Shown here: positions 40,566 through 48,940 of the stretch, in pieces
Layout of the letters: the number at the start of each line of letters is the position of its first letter
Numbering within the stretch: the stretch's first letter is position 1
NCBI GenBank assembly: GCA_050305935.1
Contig: JBNLGG010000004.1
Location: 1 to 64,000, forward strand
Reading direction: 5' to 3'
Source: CAJXNP01 sp050305935
GTDB lineage: Bacteria; Bacteroidota; Bacteroidia; Cytophagales; Cyclobacteriaceae
DNA length: 64,000 bases
Made by a program: the position numbers and the translations under genes
Notes under the pieces: model-generated
The model's input: the letters and a program-made list of their open reading frames with translations, nothing else
Databases searched by the model: none
Told to the model about the DNA's origin: nothing

Positions 40566-42950
40566 TTAAAAGTGAAAATTATAAGTGACGGAGGGCATGA
40601 CTGGAAACAGATACACCATTCTGGCTTCCTTCCTGGAAGGATCAATAATATTTCCGTCATCATCCTGCAATAAGCGGGTGTAAATGGTAAAGGGGTTCTT
40701 GCGGTTATACACATTGTAAATAGAAAATACCCAACTGCTTTGCCATTTCCTGTTTTTATTTTTCAAAGGAGTGAGAGTCAGAGACACGTCTAGTCGATGG
40801 AAGTCGGGCATCCGGTAGCCATTGCGCTCGGCTATTAAATCCACATTGTATCCGTCAAACGCATACCGGCCGGTGGGAATGGTCAATGGCCGGCCTGTGC
40901 CATATACCCAATTCATCCCAAAACTCAGTTTTTCATTCAGGTCATAGACTGCTGAAAAATTGACATTGTTCCTTCGGTCATAATTCGCGTAAAATGGATT
41001 GTCCTGGTTGATTCCTGGCACCTGGTATTCTGTTTTAGACCACGTATAGGCCACGGAGCCCTGAAGGTTTCCTTTGGTTTTCAAGAGATAAAATTCCAGG
41101 CCATACGACGTGGCATCGCCCGGCCGGAATTCTGTGGGCAGATCATAGTTAAAAAAGATGTTGGCATTATCTGCGATGGCCGGAACATCATACATCCATT
41201 TGTAATAACCTTCCACTGAAAACTCGTATTGATTGTCTTTAAAATTCCTGAATACCCCCGCTGCGACCTGATCCGCTTTCTGGCTATTGAGGTATGGCGA
41301 ACTTGGCTGCCAGGTATTAAATGGCACTGGCACCGTACTGTTTGAGATCAGGTGCATATTCTGCGTCATGCGATTGTAAGATGCTTTCAGGGAGGTGGTA
41401 TGGCTTACTAAATACCTGGCAGAAAACCGCGGCTCTATGTTTGGAAAGGCTTTTATCAATTCGTACTTATCATAATTTCTAATAGTATAAACCGGAGAGA
41501 TGTTATTTGTTTGGTCTTCATACTCCCTTATCTGCGTATCACCTACATTCTGGAACAGGCTGAACCTAACACCGTAGCGAAGTGAAAGCTTATCGGTCAG
41601 CGATTGCTCCATATCGGCATAAAGTGCATGGTCAAAGCCATACATTTTTTCCAATTCTACGGACAGGTAGATAGATTCCGGATTGTTCGGTTCGAGTTTT
41701 GCCGGTGAGATTCGCTGAAAGGCCACATGATAGCCGAACTTTAATTCATTTCTCGGATTAAAATAATAGGAGAAATCAAATTTGGTTTGTAATTGCTGCA
41801 AATTAGAAGTCCAGTTAAAACCCTGAGCAGCATCGTCAATAAAAAGCTTGTAATCAAAATTGCTAAATATCACAGAGGTATTTGAAAAGAGCTTTTCGCT
41901 AAACAGGTGGTTCCATCGGAATGTCAGCGTAGCATTACCCCAGTCAAACCCGGCCTCATCACCACCAAAAGAAAAGTTATCCCGGCCAAAATAACCCGCC
42001 ACAAAAAACCTGTTTTTATTATTAGGTTTCCAATTGAGTTTGGCATTGATATCATAAAAATACACTAGATTTTCCCTGACGTCCTCATTACCGAATAATC
42101 TCTGGAACACGTCCACGTAAGACCTCCTCGCCGATAACATATAGGAGCTCTTGTCCTTTTTGATGGGTCCCTCTAGCATCACCCTGCTCGCAAGGGTTCC
42201 GATTCCTCCCGTCATGGAAAAATCCTGATTGTTTCCATCTTTTGTTCTTACCTCCAATATGGAAGAAAGCCTGCCGCCGTATTGGGCAGGAATACCTCCT
42301 TTGTATAACTCCGAATCTTTGATCACATCAGAGTTAAAAACTGAAAACATCCCAAATAAATGGGATGGATCATATACCGGCGCTTCGTCAATCAGGATCA
42401 GGTTTTGGTCTGCCGCCCCACCCCTGACAAAATATGCAGATGTACCTTCGCCAGCCGATATTACCCCCGGCTGCATTTGAATGGTTTTAATAATATCAGG
42501 CTCACCCCAAAGTGAGGGAAGCTTTTTCATTTGGGTGACGTTTACTTCCACCTTACTCATCGAGAGGCTCATGACATTTGCATCTTCCCGCTCACCGATG
42601 ATCACCACTTCATTGAGCTCTTCCACTTCTTCAGCTAAATCGATGTTTAACTCAATATTTTGATTGGTGATGACGATGTCCTTTTGTTCTGTCTGGTATC
42701 CAATGTACCTGAAAGACACATGGTATGATCCCTCAGGAAGCGTGAGGGAATAAAACCCGTAGGCATTTGAAGCCGTCCCGTTCGAAATTTCATCAACGTA
42801 GACGGTCACTCCTATTAATTCCTCTCCATTATCGGCATCACGGATATACCCACTGATCGTGAAATTGGCGGGTTCTGAATATATTTTGGATTGAAAAATT
42901 AGAATCGTGGCAAATGCAAGAATGCATTTGAAGAATAATTTGCTTTGCAT
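40566..42950 (-). CDS. TonB-dependent receptor with carboxypeptidase-like regulatory domain
   Basis: 794 residues. A signal peptide (to about residue 25) is followed by a carboxypeptidase-like beta-sandwich (ISGYIRDADNGEELIGVTVY), a plug with GVISAGEGTSAYFVRGGAADQNLILIDEAPVYDPSHLFG written in the sequence at residues about 160-200, and a 22-strand-type barrel ending in aromatic VTYNFHF. Such receptors import ligands across the outer membrane using energy from TonB-ExbBD. It is shorter than SusC (about 1000) and is paired with DUF4249, not SusD, so a glycan substrate is not implied. Confidence 0.93.
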   Translation of the reverse strand: MQSKLFFKCILAFATILIFQSKIYSEPANFTISGYIRDADNGEELIGVTVYVDEISNGTASNAYGFYSLTLPEGSYHVSFRYIGYQTEQKDIVITNQNIELNIDLAEEVEELNEVVIIGEREDANVMSLSMSKVEVNVTQMKKLPSLWGEPDIIKTIQMQPGVISAGEGTSAYFVRGGAADQNLILIDEAPVYDPSHLFGMFSVFNSDVIKDSELYKGGIPAQYGGRLSSILEVRTKDGNNQDFSMTGGIGTLASRVMLEGPIKKDKSSYMLSARRSYVDVFQRLFGNEDVRENLVYFYDINAKLNWKPNNKNRFFVAGYFGRDNFSFGGDEAGFDWGNATLTFRWNHLFSEKLFSNTSVIFSNFDYKLFIDDAAQGFNWTSNLQQLQTKFDFSYYFNPRNELKFGYHVAFQRISPAKLEPNNPESIYLSVELEKMYGFDHALYADMEQSLTDKLSLRYGVRFSLFQNVGDTQIREYEDQTNNISPVYTIRNYDKYELIKAFPNIEPRFSARYLVSHTTSLKASYNRMTQNMHLISNSTVPVPFNTWQPSSPYLNSQKADQVAAGVFRNFKDNQYEFSVEGYYKWMYDVPAIADNANIFFNYDLPTEFRPGDATSYGLEFYLLKTKGNLQGSVAYTWSKTEYQVPGINQDNPFYANYDRRNNVNFSAVYDLNEKLSFGMNWVYGTGRPLTIPTGRYAFDGYNVDLIAERNGYRMPDFHRLDVSLTLTPLKNKNRKWQSSWVFSIYNVYNRKNPFTIYTRLLQDDDGNIIDPSRKEARMVYLFPVMPSVTYNFHF

Positions 42951-43089
42951 TGGTTTAGTTGTTCAGTTAATGGGTTAAAAGCTATCGTAAATACAGTTGT
43001 CTATTTTCAGGACGCTTTCGCTATGCCAATGGTCATTATTTTTCTATGGATGGACGATTTTTTTCACCAATGGCGAATGGAATTTACGA

Positions 43090-46000
43090 TCACCATTCCT
43101 TTTCATTTTCTGCTTTGATCTGTGATGCATACCTTTCCAATTCGCTCAACAGTTCATCGCTGATTTTTCCCCTTAACCCGGCCAGAAAATCTTCCGAAAA
43201 ATTGATCAATCCCAACTGGATAGCAGATTTTAAATAAGCCTGATTGAGTTGCATCGAATACGGGTTCCATTCGACACTTTCCAATAAAATATGATAGGAT
43301 TTAATTGGATCCCCCTGCCCGTTAAAATATTCGGCTGCGGCTAAAATTCCCTCTTCGCAAAATGCATCATAGACTCCAAGCTCGTCATATACATTGGATA
43401 AATTATCGTCATTCCCAGCTCCAATTTCAGCCAACAAATAATATGCCCCCAACTCCAATCGCAGGGCTTTGTATCTATCATGAATCGAACTGAGTCTGTC
43501 GGCCTGGTCGGTTAACCAATAATACCTGATCAATGCCTTCACATAGTCAATCTTTATGTGTGGCGTTTCGAATTGGTCAATTTTCAATTCGGAAATCAGA
43601 TCTTCTATCGCTTCGTATTTCCCCTGATCCAATAGGTATTTTAGGAACTCGACTTTAGCTGCAAATTGGTACCCCTCGGATTCCATGCTGATGATCACTC
43701 CCTCGAATTGATCAGCCGAAAGCCTGCTACCCCTGTATTTTAAAAAATTGTATTTGCTTAAATCACTATCATTGACAATACTCGCCAGCGATTCAGAATC
43801 AACAACTTTCAGAAGAACACTCACCAGTTGAGGCCTATTGGTATCAGAGGTAAATTGATCCAACACCTCCCTCGCCTTTAAAAAATTCCCGCATTCCACG
43901 AGTGCCACAGCATACTGCATTTTGAATTCCGGGCCATAAAAACGCAATGTCTTTTCGAAGTAGGGAATGGCCATTTCCGGAGCGCCAAACTTCATGAAGG
44001 TTTGAGCGATGAGCATTTCATATTTTGAATAACCATAGCTATCCGGGCGCTGAAGGCTTCGAAGAATCCTCAATGCCGGAATGCTTTTTCCCGATTTAAT
44101 AAATGCATGGGCAAAGGCATACTCCAGGTTTTCCTGGAAGCGGGCATTCCCTGTTGTCCGGTAATATTCCTGGAAGGACTTCCACGAACCAGAATCCGCT
44201 AATTCCGGTTGATCAAACAGCAAATTATAATTGTATACCAGCCGCTCTACCGGTACCGGTGCGGTAAACGACAAAGTATCCGGCAAATCAAATGGTTGAT
44301 TATTCTTTGCATATAAAACAGCCAGATTATTCAGAACTACCGGATTATGCTCCTGGCCTGCAATTTCGGACAGGCTGTCCCAATTTAATTCCCCTGGCTT
44401 TTTTGTCAGAATAGCCGGAATATTGATCAAAGCGGCGGATTCAGACGATTTTTTTGCAAGGGCTTTTTTAAGATGAAAAACCGCCGTGTCGACAATGTTG
44501 ATTTTTGAAAAGGCAACCCCGAGGTTATTTTGAAGAGGACCGCTGTCAGGGAATTCATTCACCCCATTTTTTAAGGTGAAAATCTCGTCAAAGGGTTTGT
44601 TCGCTTCCTCATATCCCTTAGCCAGTTTAGCAAAGGCAAAATCTGTCGGGTTTGTGTTGATCGCGATGGCCAGGTAGCGATTCCTTTCATAATTATTCTT
44701 GTCAATTTCCGATAATTCGGCCAGGGAATAATTACCCATGTGCGTTTGCCTTCCAAACACATTAGCCAGGTTAAAATATTCGGATGCGAGCAGGTTGTTG
44801 TTTTGATTTTTAAACAATTGGGCCAGGCTTAAATAATACCCGGCGTACACCTGGTAGTAGGGCGCCATTCGAATCACAAAAAACAATGCCACCACTCCAA
44901 CCAATCCAGCCAACCTGGCTGAAAAATAAGGCATGAATTTAGGTTTGTACAGCACTTTGTGAACGGGGTGTCCTTCCATCATTGCCGGAACAAAATTTGA
45001 CAGCACATAGACCAGGAAAAGTAGACCAAAGCTTAATTGGGAAATTATAATGGCATCATTCAGCACTTCGACGTAGGGATCATTGGAAGTGACAAAGAAA
45101 TAGGCATACGAAAGAAAGGTGATCAAGGCCAAAGACAAATAGAGGTATGCGCCGGTAAAACGAAAATCAAACAAATAAGCGTAAATATCTTCCCGCTTCT
45201 TAAATCCCCAAAATCCAAGGACCGTCGCCGCAATCAATATCCAAACCGCATCCAGGAAGACTATTTTCCATGAGATATAATGATGTTTGTGCAAAAAGAT
45301 GAGTGTAAGCACGCTAAGGTAAACTATGGAAATAATCGTGAAATGAATGAAATTACTTTTTCCGGCACCAACGGAAGATTGCGAAGTAATCACCAGCAAC
45401 CCTCTCGTAATCTCAAACCCAAGCATTAAAATAAAAATGACCGATAGGATAAGCGGTGTTACGATGACGTAGGAAGCAAGATAGAGAAAGGGCTGATCCA
45501 CCGGGCTGAAAACCTTAAATATTATTAAAGACACTATAGCAAGAAAGGCAAATACACTGAATCGAAATTGCAGCGACACTGTTTTATTGAAAGCATGAAA
45601 ATAATATCCGACCCCAAAAAAAATCACCAGCACAACCGCATAGACCTCCTTACCATAGAAACCAAACAACTGTAGGTTTTCCAGGCGGTAGGTCAGCAGG
45701 ATGATGGCGAAAAAGACGGAAGAAATGACAAAATAAAACCGTGATAGATCTGTCGCCAAAGCATACAGGAAAAGTACAATCCCAGTGACCAGAAGAAGGA
45801 ATGCATAGGAATAGACAGGATTGACATGCGACTGCCCTGGCACTAGCGTACGGATGATCACATGGCGATCTGCGAAAATGGAAAACTCATACAAGCCCGA
45901 GTAAAACTTATCAAACAGTGTCCTGACAGTAGAAGTGGTATTAAAATCTTCCCAATCAATGATAAAAGAACCACCGGAATAATAAGCACCTATAAGAAGG

Positions 46001-46092
46001 ACTACCGCAAGCCCAATTAAAATAAAGAATATATATAAAGATTGCTTTTGCCTTTTTGACCAATCAGACCAAAAGTTTAAGTGTTCAAACAT
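43090..46092 (-). CDS. large membrane protein with C-terminal TPR repeats
   Basis: 1000 residues. The first 440 hold about eleven membrane helices (for example SLYIFFILIGLAVVLLIGAY and FLLLVTGIVLFLYAL). The rest is a long array of TPR-like helix pairs (GPLQNNLGVAFSKINIVDTA, NPVVLNNLAVLYAKNNQPF, YEMLIAQTFMKFGAPEMAI), probably facing the periplasm. No catalytic motif is visible. Proteins with this layout occur in Bacteroidota and may scaffold envelope complexes. It ends at 43090, 139 bases before the TonB receptor start, and begins 20 bases after gatC. I do not recognise the family. Confidence 0.85.
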   Translation of the reverse strand: MFEHLNFWSDWSKRQKQSLYIFFILIGLAVVLLIGAYYSGGSFIIDWEDFNTTSTVRTLFDKFYSGLYEFSIFADRHVIIRTLVPGQSHVNPVYSYAFLLLVTGIVLFLYALATDLSRFYFVISSVFFAIILLTYRLENLQLFGFYGKEVYAVVLVIFFGVGYYFHAFNKTVSLQFRFSVFAFLAIVSLIIFKVFSPVDQPFLYLASYVIVTPLILSVIFILMLGFEITRGLLVITSQSSVGAGKSNFIHFTIISIVYLSVLTLIFLHKHHYISWKIVFLDAVWILIAATVLGFWGFKKREDIYAYLFDFRFTGAYLYLSLALITFLSYAYFFVTSNDPYVEVLNDAIIISQLSFGLLFLVYVLSNFVPAMMEGHPVHKVLYKPKFMPYFSARLAGLVGVVALFFVIRMAPYYQVYAGYYLSLAQLFKNQNNNLLASEYFNLANVFGRQTHMGNYSLAELSEIDKNNYERNRYLAIAINTNPTDFAFAKLAKGYEEANKPFDEIFTLKNGVNEFPDSGPLQNNLGVAFSKINIVDTAVFHLKKALAKKSSESAALINIPAILTKKPGELNWDSLSEIAGQEHNPVVLNNLAVLYAKNNQPFDLPDTLSFTAPVPVERLVYNYNLLFDQPELADSGSWKSFQEYYRTTGNARFQENLEYAFAHAFIKSGKSIPALRILRSLQRPDSYGYSKYEMLIAQTFMKFGAPEMAIPYFEKTLRFYGPEFKMQYAVALVECGNFLKAREVLDQFTSDTNRPQLVSVLLKVVDSESLASIVNDSDLSKYNFLKYRGSRLSADQFEGVIISMESEGYQFAAKVEFLKYLLDQGKYEAIEDLISELKIDQFETPHIKIDYVKALIRYYWLTDQADRLSSIHDRYKALRLELGAYYLLAEIGAGNDDNLSNVYDELGVYDAFCEEGILAAAEYFNGQGDPIKSYHILLESVEWNPYSMQLNQAYLKSAIQLGLINFSEDFLAGLRGKISDELLSELERYASQIKAENEKEW

Positions 46093-46112
46093 TTAGTTTG
46101 GACTTGGATGAT

Positions 46113-46403
46113 TTAAGAATTCAAAAATTTAGGGACCCGGAAAAAATCCTTGTCCTTTTTTGGAGCGTTTAGAAGCGCCTGCTCATGATCGAGATGCCCT
46201 TCTACCTTGTCTTCCCTAAACACATTCACTTCGTGGGACATGTTTGTCAACGGCTCTACTCCTTCCGTATCGACTTCACTTAATTGTTCTACCCAGCTAA
46301 TGATTTCATTGAGGTCTTTGATCATGGATTGCTCATCTTTCTGGTCCATTTCCAGCCTGGCCAGGTGGGCAATTTTATGAAGTGTGTTTTTATCAATATT
46401 CAT
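46113..46403 (-). CDS. gatC: Asp/Glu-tRNA amidotransferase subunit C
   Basis: 96 residues, the usual size. GatC bridges GatA and GatB in the enzyme that amidates misacylated Glu-tRNA(Gln) or Asp-tRNA(Asn). It shows HLARLEMDQKDEQSM near residue 13, the WVEQLSEVDTEGVEP segment near 37 and the LREDxV-like end VFREDKVEGHLD. gatA and gatB are not in the window. It lies five bases after plsC, likely in one transcript. Confidence 0.93.
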   Translation of the reverse strand: MNIDKNTLHKIAHLARLEMDQKDEQSMIKDLNEIISWVEQLSEVDTEGVEPLTNMSHEVNVFREDKVEGHLDHEQALLNAPKKDKDFFRVPKFLNS

Positions 46404-46408
46404 TTTAC

Positions 46409-47152
46409 TTACTTGATTACTTTCGGGAAGTGTTTTTTTAACTCTTCATTGATTACCCGAAAAGTTTCCTCTTTTACATAGTTAACAGCCGTCGCGTCCG
46501 TCTGCTGGACCGCAACTGGCTTATGAACAATAATTTTAGCTTTTTTCCTGTGTAGTAAAAACTTATGATCGTCGGGTAAAATTATCCAATTAAAAGGAAT
46601 TGTAACAGGTACAACCGGAATTTGTTTCTCGACAGCGGCTCTGAACGCACCATCTTTAAATTTTCCCATCAAGGGAGGATGTTCTGAGGTAATTCCCCCT
46701 TCCGGGAAAAATATGAGGCTCGTTCCTTTCCCCAGCACGTCCAACGCTTTTTTTAACGCTTCCGACCTACTTCTCAATTTAGACCGATCGACGGTAATGT
46801 GGATTTTACGAAACATGAAGCCGAAAACGGGAATCTTCGCCAACGAAATTTTCCCAACAAATGCTGCATTAAAATTCAAATACCCCAAAATGGGAATGTC
46901 CAGGTAAGAAAAGTGGTTTGCGCAAAAGACGTACTTGCCCGTTTTTGACAAGGGTTCCTCATATATCACTTCTATTGGAATGAAAATCAACGCAAAAAAA
47001 AGGTAGGCCCAAATACGGTTTAAAGTAAACAGGAAAGGGTGCTTGTCATCAATGGCAATAAAGACCAGAAAAAAAGGGAGCAGTAAAATAAATAGCAGCC
47101 CAAAGATGATGAATCCGTACGTTGAATAAATCCTGTTGACGATGTTAGCCAT
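46409..47152 (-). CDS. plsC: 1-acyl-sn-glycerol-3-phosphate acyltransferase
   Basis: 247 residues. The enzyme adds the second acyl chain in phospholipid synthesis at the inner membrane. The catalytic HxxxxD motif is NHFSYLD near residue 80, and the substrate motif FFPEGG is near 150. Two hydrophobic segments (residues 12-33 and 43-62) anchor the N-terminus. VPVTIPFN is the usual late motif. It is the first gene of a group continuing with gatC and the 1000-residue TPR protein. Confidence 0.93.
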   Translation of the reverse strand: MANIVNRIYSTYGFIIFGLLFILLLPFFLVFIAIDDKHPFLFTLNRIWAYLFFALIFIPIEVIYEEPLSKTGKYVFCANHFSYLDIPILGYLNFNAAFVGKISLAKIPVFGFMFRKIHITVDRSKLRSRSEALKKALDVLGKGTSLIFFPEGGITSEHPPLMGKFKDGAFRAAVEKQIPVVPVTIPFNWIILPDDHKFLLHRKKAKIIVHKPVAVQQTDATAVNYVKEETFRVINEELKKHFPKVIK

Positions 47153-47281
47153 TGTGCACTGTATTCCAACCTCTGTTAAAAAATTCGGGTCAGGTAATTA
47201 CTACTTTAAATGGCGCATTACTTTCATACATTCATTTAGAAGTAAAACGCAACCGGTTTTTGAACAAAAATAGCCCAAACT

Positions 47282-47350
47282 ATGAAAAATATAAGAACGA
47301 TATTCACTCTGCTGGGAATTATCGTAGCCATTATCATTCTAGTCATGTAA
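47282..47350 (+). CDS. possible 22-residue membrane peptide
   Basis: The reading frame encodes MKNIRTIFTLLGIIVAIIIL plus two residues and a stop. It has a basic start and a single helix long enough to span the membrane, as in small regulatory or stress peptides. It stands alone in a 340-base gap between plsC and the serpin-like gene and is followed by a hairpin at 47414-47453. No clear promoter or Shine-Dalgarno is visible. Chance is possible, so confidence is low. Confidence 0.35.
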   Translation: MKNIRTIFTLLGIIVAIIILVM

Positions 47351-47413
47351 AAATATAAAGGTGACCTTTAATAATAAATGAAAAAAATTCATTTGTTAAG
47401 AAACTTTTACAAG

Positions 47414-47453
47414 GAAAAAAAGCAAGTCCTGCTTTAAACACTTGCTATTTTTG
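47414..47453. terminator. probable bidirectional terminator between the small peptide and serpin-like gene
   Basis: The 7-bp arms AGCAAGT (47421-47427) and ACTTGCT (47440-47446) with a 12-base loop are preceded by a run of A and followed by T-rich sequence. The T-rich side overlaps the -7 box of the next gene. Confidence 0.5.
47446..47453 (+). promoter_or_regulatory. -7 box (TATTTTTG) for the serpin-like lipoprotein gene
   Basis: Perfect TAnnTTTG match, 40 bases before the ATG at 47493. It overlaps the last base of the upstream hairpin, so termination and initiation may interfere. Confidence 0.5.
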
Positions 47454-47492
47454 TTTGTCTTTAGGATATTATAAAATGGTTTGGATAAACAA

Positions 47493-48695
47493 ATGATAAT
47501 GAAAGGGATAGATGGGAAGTTTTGGGTGTTTTTTTTAATGATTTCCAGTCTGAGTTTTTTCGGTTGTGACGAAGAAGCACTTGATCGGGAAGGTAGAGCT
47601 GGCATTAGACCTTTGACTCAGGAAGAAGTTTTTTTAGTGGAGTCTTCCAATAAATTCGCCTTTGACCTATTAAACCAACCCCAACAGAACTCAACCGAAA
47701 ATATTTCTTTTTCACCCGTCAGCGCGGGGGCTGCCCTGGGAATAGTGGGCAACATGCTCACCGATGAAAGATTCAAGTCCTTTCAGTCGGAAGTTGGTCT
47801 TCCGGATTTATCGCAGGTGAAGATAAACAAGGCTTTTTACGAGTTGAGTACCATGGCACCGAGGCTTGACCCATCGGTAGAAATGAAGTTTACCAATTCT
47901 GTCTGGACCAATTACCGGATCTCCAATGTGAATGACGTGTACTCCAGGCTGCTTGCCTACTACAATGCAGACGTTCTTGAATCCTTTTCCGATAAGCCTT
48001 TTGATGAGAAATTTATCACAAAATGGATCCAGACAAACACTAATTTCAAATACAATACAATTGAAAACTTCCAGCCGTCTTCCGCTTTTCAGGTGATCAA
48101 CCTGGGGCTTTTTGACGGAGCTTATTTCAATCAAAAGGCTGCGAAACGCATTTCTATTGACTTTAATTTGGGAGAAGGTGAAGTCCTGAAAACGGACATG
48201 AACCTGTTTTCTGATGTGGAAGTGTCCTTGTTTGAAAACAGTGATGGATTGTTTTCATTTTCAATTCCGCTGGGGAATGGAGAATATAAATTGGATATTA
48301 TTTCCGGGGCGCTGGAAAACAAAACTGTTTCATTATCAGATATTGGAACCGGAAACGAGAAAACCATAAATCACCTGATCATTCCCGATATTCTATCGTC
48401 GTCTGAGTTTGCTTTTGATAGAAGCTTTTCGCAGTTTAAAATTGATGATTTTGTATCGAAGGGATTGACGCAGTATTTTCCGGATGATCATTACAATCTA
48501 TCCGGCAGATATTTAAACAAAACCTTGATTTCCATCAAAGGAAAAAAAGCAGGCAACCTCATCGAATTCAAGGATTTAGCACAGCCGGAAACATCATCGA
48601 TTCTGACTCTGGACAGACCTTTTTATTTTTTTATATCTGAAGAAAGTTCGCAGCTTATTTTATTTGCAGGCAGGTATAATTTTCCGACAAATTAG
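47493..48695 (+). CDS. serpin-like lipoprotein lacking the reactive-loop hinge
   Basis: 400 residues from ATG 47493; a TTG at 47481 would add four. A signal peptide ends in a lipobox (SFFGC). The body follows a serpin fold: NKFAFDLLNQ near residue 55, ISFSPVSAGAALGIVGNML near 75, FTNSVWTNYRISNVNDVY near 133, and the end DRPFYFFISEESSQLILFAGR, matching the serpin shutter and C-terminal signature. The usual hinge and reactive loop (EEGTEAAAAT-type small residues) is not visible; the corresponding segment reads SIKGKKAGNLIEFKDLAQP. It may therefore not inhibit proteases by the classical suicide mechanism. Serpins are uncommon in bacteria. Confidence 0.75.
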   Translation: MIMKGIDGKFWVFFLMISSLSFFGCDEEALDREGRAGIRPLTQEEVFLVESSNKFAFDLLNQPQQNSTENISFSPVSAGAALGIVGNMLTDERFKSFQSEVGLPDLSQVKINKAFYELSTMAPRLDPSVEMKFTNSVWTNYRISNVNDVYSRLLAYYNADVLESFSDKPFDEKFITKWIQTNTNFKYNTIENFQPSSAFQVINLGLFDGAYFNQKAAKRISIDFNLGEGEVLKTDMNLFSDVEVSLFENSDGLFSFSIPLGNGEYKLDIISGALENKTVSLSDIGTGNEKTINHLIIPDILSSSEFAFDRSFSQFKIDDFVSKGLTQYFPDDHYNLSGRYLNKTLISIKGKKAGNLIEFKDLAQPETSSILTLDRPFYFFISEESSQLILFAGRYNFPTN

Positions 48696-48789
48696 GCATT
48701 GGTTTTCGCTAAACACCGATTTAATTAATTGAGAAAATGCTTGTTTTGAAAGATATATTTCGAAATTTTTGTTAAATCAAGATTTTAAA

Positions 48790-48861
48790 ATGGTAATCCA
48801 ATTAACAACAATTAATTTTGCGACTTTAGGTGATATAATCCTGAAGCAGAATAATTATTGA
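48790..48861 (+). other. possible leader ORF of leuA (23 residues)
   Basis: An ATG at 48790 opens MVIQLTTINFATLGDIILKQ followed by three residues and a TGA at 48859-48861. It contains three leucine and four isoleucine codons, and its stop overlaps the first base of the antiterminator arm. However, a perfect -7 box lies inside it (48813-48820); if that promoter is the real one, this ORF is not transcribed from it. Confidence 0.25.
48813..48820 (+). promoter_or_regulatory. -7 box (TAATTTTG) upstream of leuA
   Basis: Perfect TAnnTTTG match, 120 bases before the leuA ATG. No good -33 element is seen. It would place the attenuator hairpin in the 5' leader. Confidence 0.45.
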
Positions 48862-48917
48862 GTTGGGTTATTAATAAAATATCGGCCATTCCCAACTTTG
48901 TGGATGGCTTTTTTTTT
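48861..48917 (+). promoter_or_regulatory. probable attenuator in the leuA leader
   Basis: A terminator hairpin, GCCATTCC (48885-48892) with GGATGGC (48902-48908, one bulge), is followed by nine T residues, 23 bases before the leuA ATG. Upstream, AGTTGGG (48861-48867) can pair with CCCAACT (48891-48897), which overlaps the terminator arm and loop. The two pairings exclude each other, as in transcription attenuators. It could instead be the plain terminator of the serpin-like gene. Confidence 0.6.
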
Positions 48918-48940
48918 AGGTTGATGTTAAAAGATTGGAT

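Noticed and set aside
47152..47358. 68-residue ORF upstream of the serpin-like gene
   Set aside because: Its composition is not protein-like and it overlaps the better 22-residue membrane ORF in another frame.
48861..48917. T-box riboswitch for leuA
   Set aside because: No T-box sequence, specifier loop or stem I is recognisable; the simple two-stem attenuator explains the visible pairing better.
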